Positions 15,303 through 23,327 of a stretch of DNA of 36,455 bases are shown piece after piece. Source of the DNA: a virus; IMG/VR virus record IMGVR_UViG_3300037502_000417, positions 1-36,455 of that record. One strand, given 5' to 3'. The stretch's first letter is position 1. Every line of letters starts with the position of its first letter. Made by a program: the position numbers and the translations under genes. Under the pieces are notes generated by a model. That model searched no databases, was not told the DNA's origin, and saw nothing but the letters and a program-made list of their open reading frames with translations.

Positions 15303-16268
15303 ATGGCTATCGTCACTAATACCTTCACCACCTACTCTGCAAAGGGTATCCGTGAAGACCTGAGCAACGTTATCACCAACATCTCTCCCGAAGAGACGCC
15401 CTTCATGTCGAACATTGGTCGCGAGAACGTGACCAATACTCTGTATGAGTGGCAAACCGACGCGCTGGCTGCTGCCGCTGCCAACGCTCAACTGGAAGGC
15501 GACGACGTCACTTCGTTTGACTCCGTCACCGCCACTGTGCGTCTGCAGAACTATGCGCAGATCTCCCGCAAGACCATCATCCTGTCCAACACCGAAGAGG
15601 TGGTGAACAAGGCAGGTCGCCGCTCTGAGGTCGCGTACCAGATCGCGAAACGCAGCGCTGAATTGAAGCGGGACCAAGAATTCGCGATGCTGAACAACGC
15701 TGGCACTACCTCTGGTAGCACCACCGCTGCTCGCACCTCGGCTTCTCTGGGCGCCTTCGTGAAGACGAACGTGGACTATGACACCACTAACGGCGGCAAC
15801 CCCACCTATACCACGCTGCCCACCCTGGGCCGTACCGACGGCACTGTGCGCACCTTTACTGAGACCATCCTGAAGAACGTGATTCAGAAGGTGTGGTCGC
15901 AGGGCGGTACGCCGAAGATCCTGATGACCGGCCCGGTCAACAAGCAGCGCGTGTCTGGCTTCGCCGGTATCGCTTCTTCGCGTTTCAACATCGACGGCGG
16001 TGCGCGTCCTGCCACCATCATCGGTGCTGCCGACATCTATGTGTCGGACTTCGGCAACGTGAACGTCGTGCCTAACCGCTTCCAGCGCGAGCGCGACGCT
16101 TGGGTTCTGGACCCCGACTACGCGAAGATGGTTGTTCTGCGTCCGTATCAGCAGGTTGAACTCGCCAAGACCGGCGACGCTGAGAAGCGTATGCTGATCG
16201 TCGAGTGGGGCCTGAAGGTTCTGGCCGAGAACGCTCATGGTCTGGCTGCAGACCTGGTGACTTCTTAA
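15303..16268 (+). CDS. Major capsid protein (SU10/DUF5309 family)
   Basis: 321 residues resembling DUF5309/SU10-like major capsid proteins of the HK97 fold. Recognisable parts are the N-terminal SPEETPFMSNIGRENVTNT segment, then YEWQTDAL, the ISRKTIILSNTEEVVNKAGR block, the GGTPKILMTGPVNKQRV segment and a C-terminal VEWGLKVLAENAHG. Codon use is strongly biased toward a few codons, as expected for the most abundant virion protein. GAGG lies just before the ATG. A terminator follows 7 bp after the stop, which would allow extra transcripts to end here. Confidence 0.92.
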   Translation: MAIVTNTFTTYSAKGIREDLSNVITNISPEETPFMSNIGRENVTNTLYEWQTDALAAAAANAQLEGDDVTSFDSVTATVRLQNYAQISRKTIILSNTEEVVNKAGRRSEVAYQIAKRSAELKRDQEFAMLNNAGTTSGSTTAARTSASLGAFVKTNVDYDTTNGGNPTYTTLPTLGRTDGTVRTFTETILKNVIQKVWSQGGTPKILMTGPVNKQRVSGFAGIASSRFNIDGGARPATIIGAADIYVSDFGNVNVVPNRFQRERDAWVLDPDYAKMVVLRPYQQVELAKTGDAEKRMLIVEWGLKVLAENAHGLAADLVTS

Positions 16269-16275
16269 ACGAAGC

Positions 16276-16306
16276 AAGGGGATCAGGGAAACCTGGTCCC
16301 CTTTTT
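16276..16306 (+). terminator. Rho-independent terminator after the capsid gene
   Basis: 12-bp stem (AAGGGGATCAGG at 16276-16287 with CCTGGTCCCCTT at 16292-16303; one T-G wobble), GAAA tetraloop, and a five-T run (16302-16306). The next gene starts 4 bp later with no room for a new promoter, so termination must be partial, lowering downstream expression relative to capsid. Confidence 0.88.
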
Positions 16307-16310
16307 AAAC

Positions 16311-16625
16311 ATGACCACTAAAAAACTGTTTGACGCAAATCCTGAACTTGGCATTACTCGTTTCTGGCACTACGACGAAGAAAAAGACGAGGCCACCATC
16401 CAGACACAGCAGGATGTGTCTGCGATCATTGAAGAGAATAAGCAAGAATTTAATCAGGTGGATGAGCGCGCACGCTGGGGCGAATGGACTCGCGTGGCGT
16501 CGATTCCGCTGAGTCTTTATTACCAGCTCAAGGCGGAGGGCAAGCTCGAGGACGAGGCGTACATGAAGCGCTGGCTCAACGACCCTGAAAATCGTCATTT
16601 CCGCGTGCGTCCGGGTCAGGTATGA
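16311..16625 (+). CDS. Conserved phage protein next to capsid, 104 aa
   Basis: 104 residues of a pattern widespread in phages with SU10-like capsids: a FHYDEE-like start (here RFWHYDEEKDEATIQTQQDV), an ARWGEW block with VASIPLSLYYQL, and a C-terminal RWLNDPENRHFRVRPGQV. The biochemical role is unknown; a head-completion or capsid-associated role is suggested by position only. The gene starts immediately after the capsid terminator and overlaps the next gene by 4 bp. Confidence 0.82.
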   Translation: MTTKKLFDANPELGITRFWHYDEEKDEATIQTQQDVSAIIEENKQEFNQVDERARWGEWTRVASIPLSLYYQLKAEGKLEDEAYMKRWLNDPENRHFRVRPGQV

Positions 16626-17281
16626 AGACGAACTACATCGCTGTCTGCACCCCTGCGCGGGACATGGTTCATACCATGTTTACCTACGATCTGGTCAATA
16701 TGGTGTGCCATCACACCTTGACGACGAATGACGCGATTTCGCTGAAGATTTCAGAAGGAACGCTGATCGCTAACCAGCGCGCCGAGCTGTCGCTTGACGC
16801 CATGCGCGAGGGCTGCTCGCATCTGCTGTTTGTAGACTCGGATATGCGGTTTCCGCAGGACATGATCTCGCGGTTGCTCAAGCATGACCTAGCCATCGTG
16901 GCGGCTAACTGCGCCCGCCGCCGTATGCCTACCGGCCCGACGGCGCAGATTTATAAAGAGAACGGCGAGCGCGAACTGGTCTGGACGATGCCAGAGAGCA
17001 CAGGCCTGCAGGAGATTGGATCGGTAGGCATGGGTGTAATGCTCATCAAGGCTGAGGTGTTCAAGGCGCTGTCTGAGCCGTGGTACGAGACGCCGTGGCG
17101 CAGCGACAAGCGCGGCTACATTGGCGAGGACGTTTATTTCTGCAACAAGGCTCGCGCTGCTGGCTTTAAAATCTGGATAGATCACGACGTATCGAAAGAG
17201 ATCGGGCACGTCGGCACGTTTGAATACAAGCACGACCATACCTGGGTCATCAAAGACCTGGAGAAGGAAAAGGCGCCCTAA
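16622..17281 (+). CDS. GT-A type glycosyltransferase II
   Basis: 219 residues. LLFVDSDMRFP at about 69-79 carries a textbook DxD motif (D72, D74), preceded by a helix ending in LDAMREGCSH. Further on, GSVGMGVMLIKAEVF and GYIGEDVYFCNKARAAGF, then HVG, fit the acceptor-site part of GT-A enzymes, with E-D in place for a general base. It is clearly distinct from the glycosyltransferase at 10871 but sits in the same head operon, on the other side of portal, scaffold and capsid. It may glycosylate capsid or tail protein. Substrate unknown. Confidence 0.82.
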   Translation: MKTNYIAVCTPARDMVHTMFTYDLVNMVCHHTLTTNDAISLKISEGTLIANQRAELSLDAMREGCSHLLFVDSDMRFPQDMISRLLKHDLAIVAANCARRRMPTGPTAQIYKENGERELVWTMPESTGLQEIGSVGMGVMLIKAEVFKALSEPWYETPWRSDKRGYIGEDVYFCNKARAAGFKIWIDHDVSKEIGHVGTFEYKHDHTWVIKDLEKEKAP

Positions 17282-17905
17282 ATGGCACTATCAACGTACA
17301 CGGAACTCAAGGCGTCGGTGGCAGACTGGCTTAACCGCACCGATCTGACGAGCGTTATCCCGGACTTCATTGCTCTGGCGGAGGCGCAGATTGAGCGCAC
17401 CCTACGCACTCGTCAAATGATCGTGCGCGCCACCGCGTCGATTGATACCGAGTACAGCGCAGTGCCTGGCGATTTCCTTGAGACCAAGTCGATTAAGCTG
17501 AACACGAATCCCGTGACGGCGCTCACGTTCGAGTCTGTTGACGCGCTTGATGACCTTAAATCGACAACGTACATCTCTGCGGGTAAACCCCAGTATTTCA
17601 GCATAGTCGGCGGTCAGATTCGTGTTTTGCCGGTGCCGGATAACAGCTATACAGCGGAGCTGATTTACTACGCGAAACTGTCTAAGCTGTCGTCAACGAA
17701 TGCGACGAATTGGCTTTTGACGCAAGCGCCCGATGTATATCTGTATGGCTCGCTGATGCAAGCCGCACCTTACTTGAAGGATGATGCTCGGGTATCGGTT
17801 TGGGCTGCGATTTACACCCGCGGCCTCGAGGAGCTGCAGGTCGCTGACGATCGTGGCGCAACGTCTGGCGGCTCCATAATGATGCGGGCCAGGACTTTCG
17901 GATAA
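17282..17905 (+). CDS. Head-tail adaptor protein
   Basis: 207 residues matching phage adaptor proteins of the P22 gp4/SU10 adaptor kind. The start YTELKASVADWLNRTDLTSVIPDFI followed by ALAEAQIERTLRTRQM is the usual N-terminal helix bundle; the middle has YSAVPGDFLETKSIKLN; the end is helical. It would bind below the portal to connect the tail. The gene begins directly after the upstream stop codon. Gene order capsid-adaptor-fibre agrees with this role. Confidence 0.85.
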   Translation: MALSTYTELKASVADWLNRTDLTSVIPDFIALAEAQIERTLRTRQMIVRATASIDTEYSAVPGDFLETKSIKLNTNPVTALTFESVDALDDLKSTTYISAGKPQYFSIVGGQIRVLPVPDNSYTAELIYYAKLSKLSSTNATNWLLTQAPDVYLYGSLMQAAPYLKDDARVSVWAAIYTRGLEELQVADDRGATSGGSIMMRARTFG

Positions 17906-17918
17906 AGGAGCTTTTTAA

Positions 17919-18317
17919 ATGTCATCGTTCACCGACTACACCGAGAACCTGGTTCTTAACTGGCTTCTCACCACCAACAGCGCCACCCGGCCCACCGCCT
18001 GGTATGTGGGCCTATTCACGGCTGCCCCGTCCGACACGGGTGGTGGCACTGAGGTTTCTGGCAACGGCTACGCCCGCGCTGCGACTGGCACTATTACTGT
18101 CTCTGGCACTTCGCCAACAAACGCAACAAACGCAGCGGCCATTGAATTCGCCGCAGCTTCTGGCGGTAACTGGGGCACGATTACGCACGCCGGCATCTTT
18201 GATGCTTCTACCAGCGGCAATTTGCTGGCCTGGGCTGCGCTGTCTACCTCGCGGACCATTAACGACGGCGACGTGCTGCGCATTCCCGCCGGCGATCTGG
18301 ACGTCACCTTGACGTAA
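17919..18317 (+). CDS. Tail-fibre-type virion protein, 132 aa
   Basis: 132 residues rich in Thr, Ser, Ala and Gly, mostly predicted beta strand. The start FTDYTENLVLNWLLTT followed by WYVGLFTAAPSD, and a C-terminal part with WAALSTSRTINDGD, is a pattern seen in many phage 'tail fibre' small proteins. It probably forms part of the virion surface or tail. A good ribosome binding site (AAGGAG) lies upstream. No enzymatic motif. Confidence 0.75.
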   Translation: MSSFTDYTENLVLNWLLTTNSATRPTAWYVGLFTAAPSDTGGGTEVSGNGYARAATGTITVSGTSPTNATNAAAIEFAAASGGNWGTITHAGIFDASTSGNLLAWAALSTSRTINDGDVLRIPAGDLDVTLT

Positions 18318-18324
18318 TCCGCAA

Positions 18325-19086
18325 ATGGCTGCCTACGGCTCCGGGCCATACGGCCAGGGTAATTACTCCTACGGGGTAACGCTTGCAGCCGTAGCGGTCG
18401 CCGCATCCTCGAGCGCATCGGTTTCGGCCGTGCGCTATGCGTTTGGCGCGTTTACCGCTGCCGGCGCGTCGTCAGTTAGCGCATCTGCTAACGTCATCAA
18501 GAGCGCTTCTTTTAGCGTTTCGGCGTCTTCCTCTGTTTCTGCGGCAGCGCAGCGCGTTGCTATTGCATCCAGCGCTATAGCCGCTGAGTCGGCTGTTAGC
18601 GTCTCTGCGCTGCGCTACGCGATTGGCGCCTTTACGGCGGCCAGCTCGTCCGCCGCCAGCATTTCCGCGGTGCGGTACGCCATTGGGGCATTTGCCGCCA
18701 ATGACGAAAGCGCCATGTCGGTCTCGGCGATCCGGGTGCCGCTGGTTAGTATCCTGATAGACGCCTGGGCTGACATGACTGTCAGCACCAGCGTTATCGT
18801 GAATCAGGCGCTAACGATTAGCGCCGAATCGGCGGCTTCCATTAATGGCATTCGTATCCAGCCTGGCGCGATATTGAGCGCATCTGAGTCTGGCATGACG
18901 CTCAATGCTGTTCTAAAATGGGTCGCAGAATCTGACACGGCAGAAACATGGACGAGCATCCCGGACCAAGGCGAGGTCTGGACTGCGGTTTCTGACGCCT
19001 CGACAAGCTGGGCCGCGCAAAGCGACACCCCTGAGACTTGGACGCCTATCCCTGAGAATTCCGAAACTTGGCAGCTTGCTGCATGA
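18325..19086 (+). CDS. Repeat-built virion fibre protein: 20-aa repeats then Trp decapeptides
   Basis: 253 residues made almost wholly of repeats. From about residue 31 to 200 the sequence repeats every 20 residues without insertions; units at 31, 91, 111, 131 and 171 share a (V/I)SAxRYAxGAF-like core. The next 50 residues switch to a 10-residue repeat with Trp at exactly 199, 209, 219, 229, 239 and 249 (TWTxIP / VWTAVSD alternation). The N-terminus is Gly/Tyr-rich. No signal peptide or membrane segment. The strict periods suggest a beta-solenoid shaft followed by a Trp-stacked tip. Placed between fibre genes, it is likely a tail appendage, but its role is inference. Confidence 0.78.
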   Translation: MAAYGSGPYGQGNYSYGVTLAAVAVAASSSASVSAVRYAFGAFTAAGASSVSASANVIKSASFSVSASSSVSAAAQRVAIASSAIAAESAVSVSALRYAIGAFTAASSSAASISAVRYAIGAFAANDESAMSVSAIRVPLVSILIDAWADMTVSTSVIVNQALTISAESAASINGIRIQPGAILSASESGMTLNAVLKWVAESDTAETWTSIPDQGEVWTAVSDASTSWAAQSDTPETWTPIPENSETWQLAA

Positions 19087-19094
19087 GGTAATAA

Positions 19095-20549
19095 ATGGCT
19101 GATACGACCACCACTAACTTGCTGCTGACCAAGCCCGAGGTCGGTGCATCAACTGACACCTGGGGCACCAAGATCAACACGGATCTGGACAGCATTGATG
19201 CTGTCTTTGCCGCGGCGGGTAACGGCACCTCTGTGGGCCTAAACGTAGGTTCTGGCAAGACGTTGAGCGTGGCCGGCACGTTGACCGCAACTGGCACGAT
19301 ATCTCTCACATCTCCTAAGATCATTACGCAAATTAGCGACACGAACGGCAATGAACTGCTTAAGCTTACAGCGACTGCATCTGCCGTCAACGAGCTAACA
19401 CTTGCAAATGCTGCAACAGGTGGCGCACCTGAACTATCCGCGACTGGCGGCGATACAAATATTGACGTTAAGTTAACTCCGAAGGGAACTGGATCGCTAC
19501 TGATTTCTTCTATTAAAGACGCCTCTGGCGGCAGCAACGCCGTGTTCAGTGGTGTCGCCTCGCCGCCTAACTCGATGGGGTTCCGCAACCGCATCATCAA
19601 CGGCGATATGCGGATCGACCAGCGCAATGCTGGGGCGAGTGTGACGCCTGCAAACGGGGCATATACGCTGGATCGCTGGGCCGCATTCACCAATGGCGCT
19701 GGTGTTTACACGGTGCAGCAGTCTTCAACCGCACCTGCTGGATTCACAAACAGTTTGCTTTGCACTGTGACGACGATTGATTCGTCTGTTACTGGAACAG
19801 ATTACTACATGCTCCAGCATAAGGTGGAGGGTTTTAACTCCTCTGATCTCGCTTGGGGCAGCGCTAGTGCGGCTTCTGTAACGCTGTCATTTTGGGTTCG
19901 CTCCTCCATTACAGGCACCTATTCGGTAAAGCTGGGAAACAGCGCCTCTGATCGTTTTTATGTCGCCACTTACACGATCAGTGCTGCTAATACTTGGGAG
20001 CAGAAAACCATCACGCTGTCTGGCGATACGTCCGGCACTTGGGTGACCAATAACGGCACAGGCATTGAAATTCGGTTTGGGTTGGCAATTGGGAGTTCGT
20101 TCACCACCTCTACGATTGGATCGTGGGCTGCGGGTAACAGCTTTGGGGCCACTACTGCGTCCAACAACTGGATCGGCACCAACGGAGCCACCTTCTACAT
20201 CACCGGCGTCCAGCTTGAAGCAGGCACTGTGGCCTCGCCGTTTGAGCGCCGCGACTACGGGCGCGAGTTGATGATGTGCTACCGCTACTATGAAAAATCC
20301 GCAGAATTTTCCGAACAGTATCGGCTAACAAAGACAAGGGAGTCTGATCGTAACCGGGACATTGTGATTCATTACAAGGCGGATAAACGAGCCACGCCAA
20401 CCATTACGTTGGCTGGCGCGAATGGCGATGGTGGCGGAGTTCCTGCCACGCAAACAATTGGGTCTTGGGCCGTTCGATTAAATTGTCTTTCAACCGCTGA
20501 CACGCAAACCCCTTGGGTGAACGGCTATGCGGCAGCGGCGGAGCTTTAA
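19095..20549 (+). CDS. Tail fibre / receptor-binding protein with carbohydrate-binding-like domain
   Basis: 484 residues. The N-terminus, with [20 protein letters not shown] then [13 protein letters not shown], is the common virion-attachment start of phage fibres. A Thr/Ser/Gly-rich shaft (about 40-165) follows. A C-terminal half with [14 protein letters not shown] and, later, [20 protein letters not shown] then [15 protein letters not shown] is the hallmark of carbohydrate-binding-module-like fibre domains in many phages. It should bind the host surface glycan. The distal end (about 410-484) is the most likely specificity tip. It is followed by a small tail-fibre accessory-like gene. Confidence 0.87.
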   Translation: MADTTTTNLLLTKPEVGASTDTWGTKINTDLDSIDAVFAAAGNGTSVGLNVGSGKTLSVAGTLTATGTISLTSPKIITQISDTNGNELLKLTATASAVNELTLANAATGGAPELSATGGDTNIDVKLTPKGTGSLLISSIKDASGGSNAVFSGVASPPNSMGFRNRIINGDMRIDQRNAGASVTPANGAYTLDRWAAFTNGAGVYTVQQSSTAPAGFTNSLLCTVTTIDSSVTGTDYYMLQHKVEGFNSSDLAWGSASAASVTLSFWVRSSITGTYSVKLGNSASDRFYVATYTISAANTWEQKTITLSGDTSGTWVTNNGTGIEIRFGLAIGSSFTTSTIGSWAAGNSFGATTASNNWIGTNGATFYITGVQLEAGTVASPFERRDYGRELMMCYRYYEKSAEFSEQYRLTKTRESDRNRDIVIHYKADKRATPTITLAGANGDGGGVPATQTIGSWAVRLNCLSTADTQTPWVNGYAAAAEL

Positions 20550-20551
20550 CC

Positions 20552-20722
20552 ATGTACCAACAACTCCCAAACGACCTTCGCGGAAACCCCGCACAGTGCG
20601 TCAAGCGCCTCGCAGACAACGCCTTCATCCCCTTCGATCCCGCCAACACCGACTATCAGCAGTATCTGAAGTGGCTGGAAGAAGGCAACACGCCGCTGCC
20701 TGCGGATGCGCCGACGGAGTAA
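20552..20722 (+). CDS. Small protein downstream of tail fibre, 56 aa
   Basis: 56 residues with FIPFDPANTDYQQYLKWLEE then GNTPLPAD, a short pattern (an XkdW-like 'P.DPANxDYQxYLxWLxxGN.P' box) that follows fibre genes in many phages and prophages. It may be a fibre chaperone or accessory protein. The ATG at 20552, 3 bp after the fibre stop, is chosen over an upstream in-frame start inside the fibre gene. Function unproven. Confidence 0.8.
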   Translation: MYQQLPNDLRGNPAQCVKRLADNAFIPFDPANTDYQQYLKWLEEGNTPLPADAPTE

Positions 20723-20727
20723 AAAAG

Positions 20728-20931
20728 ATGAGCGTTGAGATCACCAAAGCAGCAACCACAGCGCAGTACGGAGGCAGCGGCGCTGCTGTCTATTTCGGGC
20801 TGACCGCGAATGAAATCGCTGCTTTCGGTGGTCTGATCATCGCCATCATTGGTTTACTGGTAAACATCTGGTACAAGCACCAGCACCTGAAGATCGCCAA
20901 GGAAAAGGCGAAGTCAGAAAACGAGGAGTAG
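20728..20931 (+). CDS. Holin, HP1-like single-TM family
   Basis: 67 residues: a soluble N-terminus, one hydrophobic helix at about 28-47 (AAFGGLIIAIIGLLVNIWY), then a Lys/Glu-rich tail with YKHQHLKIAKEKAK. This matches HP1-like class holins, which form the membrane lesion that releases endolysin. AAAAAAG just before the ATG gives a weak ribosome binding site. It opens the lysis block that ends with the GH108 endolysin at 21925. Confidence 0.83.
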   Translation: MSVEITKAATTAQYGGSGAAVYFGLTANEIAAFGGLIIAIIGLLVNIWYKHQHLKIAKEKAKSENEE

Positions 20932-21027
20932 ATGATGCTGGACTGGCTGCTTGCTTTCATCATGGCTAGCGGCCTGGTAGCTGCGGCGGTCCTACTCATA
21001 AAGCTCGGAATTTGGGTGTTGATGTGA
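20932..21027 (+). CDS. 31-aa single-TM protein in lysis cassette
   Basis: A 31-residue almost entirely hydrophobic peptide beginning at the ATG directly after the holin stop, with GAGG as ribosome binding site (about 20922-20926). One transmembrane helix with two Lys/Asp flanks. Given its place, it may be an antiholin, lysis regulator or accessory holin. Too short for family assignment. Confidence 0.62.
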   Translation: MMLDWLLAFIMASGLVAAAVLLIKLGIWVLM

Positions 21028-21028
21028 C

Positions 21029-21490
21029 ATGGACCCGATTACCGCATTTGCCGCAGCGCAGGCCGCTGTCGCTGGCATCCAGAAAGCCATAAAGCTCGGC
21101 AAGGACATTAATGGCCTGATTGGCGAGTTCAGCAGATTCTTTGACGCTAAAGATGTCGTCCAGAAAGCCGCCAACGATGCTGGCAAATCCGGCAAGTCAG
21201 ACACAAGCCGAGCTATGGAAATCGTAATGCAGGCTAATGCTCTTCGCGAGGCCGAGGAGCAGCTCAAACATCAGCTCGTGTATGGCGGGTACCCAGAATT
21301 ATGGGAGATGATGCTGCGCGAGCGCATGAAGATCAAGCAGGAGCGAGCCAAGGCCGAGCGCGCAGCGCGCATTGAGCGCAAGCGCGTCATGGCCCAGCGG
21401 CTCCTGATTGCGCAGATCGTTGGCGCTTGCATTGTCGCGGTGATCTTCGGAATCCTTACAATTTCGATTATTAAACAAGCTACTCGGTAA
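21029..21490 (+). CDS. Tail-anchored membrane protein in lysis cassette, 153 aa
   Basis: 153 residues. A short Ala-rich N-terminus (DPITAFAAAQAAVAGIQKAIK) and a helical, highly charged middle (about 45-125, with Arg/Lys/Glu runs) precede a single C-terminal transmembrane helix at about 128-148. It is orientated like a tail-anchored protein. Marine and freshwater podoviruses often carry similar genes near lysis or internal virion genes, with unknown function. A role in lysis timing or as a spanin-like factor is possible but unproven; I see no lipobox. Confidence 0.7.
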   Translation: MDPITAFAAAQAAVAGIQKAIKLGKDINGLIGEFSRFFDAKDVVQKAANDAGKSGKSDTSRAMEIVMQANALREAEEQLKHQLVYGGYPELWEMMLRERMKIKQERAKAERAARIERKRVMAQRLLIAQIVGACIVAVIFGILTISIIKQATR

Positions 21491-21499
21491 AGGATGACT

Positions 21500-21928
21500 A
21501 TGTTTCCTATCGCAGCGCTCCTAGATGTCGGCGGCAAGCTGATCGACAAGCTGATCCCGGACCCCGAGGCGAAGGCTAAGGCCAACCTTGAGCTAGCCAA
21601 GATGGCCCAGGATGGCGAACTAGCCAAGATGGCTAACGACACCGAGGTCTACAAGACTGAGCAGGAAAACGTTACCGAGCGCTGGCGCAGCGACATGGGC
21701 AGCGATTCGTGGCTGTCTAAAAACATCAGGCCGCTGGCGCTGATCGCCATCTTCGTGGCGTATTTCCTTTTCACCGCGATGAGCGCCTTCGGCTACAACG
21801 CGCAGGAATCCTATGTCCAGTTGCTCGGTCAATGGGGGCAAATCATTTTCCTCGCTTACTTTGGTGGCCGCACTGTTGAGAAGCTGGCTGACATGAAGTA
21901 CACCAAAGAGGACAAGGCTGGCAAATGA
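21500..21928 (+). CDS. GTA-type holin (holin of 3 TMs family)
   Basis: 142 residues resembling the GTA_holin_3TM family. The N-terminal part has LLDVGGKLIDKLIPDPEAKAK; an amphipathic charged segment follows; then RPLALIAIFVAYFLFTAMSAF forms a membrane helix, and a second hydrophobic segment with IIFLAYFGGRTVEKL follows. Two plausible starts are 21494 and 21500; 21500 is preferred because AAAGG lies 6 bases upstream, whereas the same element touches 21494. It overlaps the endolysin start by 4 bp, typical of holin-endolysin pairs. Confidence 0.83.
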   Translation: MFPIAALLDVGGKLIDKLIPDPEAKAKANLELAKMAQDGELAKMANDTEVYKTEQENVTERWRSDMGSDSWLSKNIRPLALIAIFVAYFLFTAMSAFGYNAQESYVQLLGQWGQIIFLAYFGGRTVEKLADMKYTKEDKAGK

Positions 21929-22437
21929 AAGAGAACTTTGACGCCGCGCTAAAAGCCATCCTGCATCACGAGGGTGGCTTTGTGAACCATCCTCGAGACC
22001 CTGGTGGCATGACTAACCTTGGCGTGACTAAGCGCGTCTGGGAGGAGTGGGTCGGCCATGAGGTGGATGAGAAGGCGATGCGCGCACTGACGCCTGAAGT
22101 TGTCGCGCCTATGTACAAGGCGAAATACTGGGACCGCATTCGCGGCGACGATCTGCCTACTGGTGTGGATTACATTGTTTTCGACGCTGCCATCAACTCC
22201 GGCCCAGGGCGCGCCGCCAAGTGGCTACAGCAGACTGTCGGCGCTGTGCCTGATGGCGCTATCGGTCCTGGCACGATGGGCAAGGTTTCGGCCATGAAGG
22301 CAAGCGACATTGTTGAGAAGTACCAGGCAATGCGCCTAGCGTTCCTGCAAAGTCTGCCGACGTGGGATACGTTTGGCAAGGGATGGGGCCGTCGGGTGGC
22401 AGAAGTCAAAGACGCCGCCATGAAGATGGTCGGATAA
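21925..22437 (+). CDS. Endolysin, GH108 muramidase
   Basis: 170 residues of the glycoside hydrolase 108 family with the expected N-terminal catalytic Glu in HHEGGFVNHPRDPGG (E16), followed by TNLGVTKRVW. The second half, with FDAAINSGPGRAAKWLQQ and VPDGAIGPGTM, matches the C-terminal peptidoglycan-binding 3-like domain. It cleaves the glycan strands of peptidoglycan. No signal peptide, so it depends on a holin. The 4-bp overlap with the 3-TM holin gene supports a lysis pair. Confidence 0.92.
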   Translation: MKENFDAALKAILHHEGGFVNHPRDPGGMTNLGVTKRVWEEWVGHEVDEKAMRALTPEVVAPMYKAKYWDRIRGDDLPTGVDYIVFDAAINSGPGRAAKWLQQTVGAVPDGAIGPGTMGKVSAMKASDIVEKYQAMRLAFLQSLPTWDTFGKGWGRRVAEVKDAAMKMVG

Positions 22438-22443
22438 TTCGTC

Positions 22444-23325
22444 ATGCCAAACCTGAACCAGCAGATACAAGTACCAGCGACGCCTGACATTGGATCGGCG
22501 CCGCAGGGATACGATCGCGGCTACGTCGATCAGAGTAACGGCGTCCTGCGCACGTTCTTTATCAAGCTGGCGAACACTCTAGCGGCGTTGTTCGGGCCTC
22601 GAGGTAGCAAGTACCTTAATGCGCCTTACGGGGTATTTCAGGACGACACGGATCAGACGGACGGCTCAACTGCCGTTGCGTACTATTTTCGATTCAACAC
22701 GACGGACTTCAGCAACGGCGTTACCAAAGTATCGCGCACGGCATCGTTTACGGGGTCCATTGCCACGACGACGCTAACAGTCTCTGCTGTGTCTGCTGGT
22801 GCGATTTACCCGTCCATGCAGATTACGGGCACAGGCGTTACGGCGGGAACGCGCATCGTTGCTCAATTGACTGGCACGACGGGCGGTGCTGGCACTTACA
22901 CAGTATCTGTTTCGCAGACTGTTTCCTCTGCCGCCATGACCGGCGATTTGCCGTCAAAGATTCAAGTTTCGCAGGATGGCATTTATGATTTCCAGTTCAG
23001 CGCGCAACTGGTTAACACCACGAATGACGTGCAGACTGTCTCGATTTGGTTCCGCAAAAACGGAACCGATATTGCCAATTCAAACAGCGAATTCGGCATT
23101 AAGCCGAGAAAGTCTACCGGGGCGCCAAGCCAGACCATTGCCGCGCTGAACTTCTTTGTCGATATGGTCAAGGATGACTACATCGAAATTATGTGGCGGG
23201 TGTCAGATTCTGGCGTGAGTCTTGAGCACTTCAACGCAGTAGCCGCCAGTGGCACGACTCCCGCAATCCCTGCCACCCCGTCTATCATTCTGACTGTTAC
23301 TTTTATCTCTAACAGATCGGCCTGA
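22444..23325 (+). CDS. Virion protein with jelly-roll-like domain split by an Ig-like insert
   Basis: 293 residues. Residues about 70-98 ([17 protein letters not shown]) and about 170-290 ([20 protein letters not shown] and on) together look like a C1q/TNF-type jelly roll seen on many phage virions. Between them lies an insertion of ~70 residues (about 99-167) rich in Thr, Ser, Gly and Val with [10 protein letters not shown] and [20 protein letters not shown], the pattern of small Ig-like phage domains. It is likely a surface or fibre-tip protein. Placed between endolysin and stabilisation protein. Exact role unknown. Confidence 0.78.
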   Translation: MPNLNQQIQVPATPDIGSAPQGYDRGYVDQSNGVLRTFFIKLANTLAALFGPRGSKYLNAPYGVFQDDTDQTDGSTAVAYYFRFNTTDFSNGVTKVSRTASFTGSIATTTLTVSAVSAGAIYPSMQITGTGVTAGTRIVAQLTGTTGGAGTYTVSVSQTVSSAAMTGDLPSKIQVSQDGIYDFQFSAQLVNTTNDVQTVSIWFRKNGTDIANSNSEFGIKPRKSTGAPSQTIAALNFFVDMVKDDYIEIMWRVSDSGVSLEHFNAVAASGTTPAIPATPSIILTVTFISNRSA

Positions 23326-23327
23326 CC

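Noticed and set aside
14889-16277. A long minus-strand open frame (462 aa) antisense to scaffold and capsid
   Set aside because: It mirrors the strongly biased codon use of the capsid gene, which leaves few stops on the opposite strand. Its product looks like random His/Val/Arg-rich shadow sequence.
21494-21928. Start of the GTA-type holin at 21494
   Set aside because: The AAAGG element directly touches this ATG; the ATG at 21500 has proper spacing, so that start was used.
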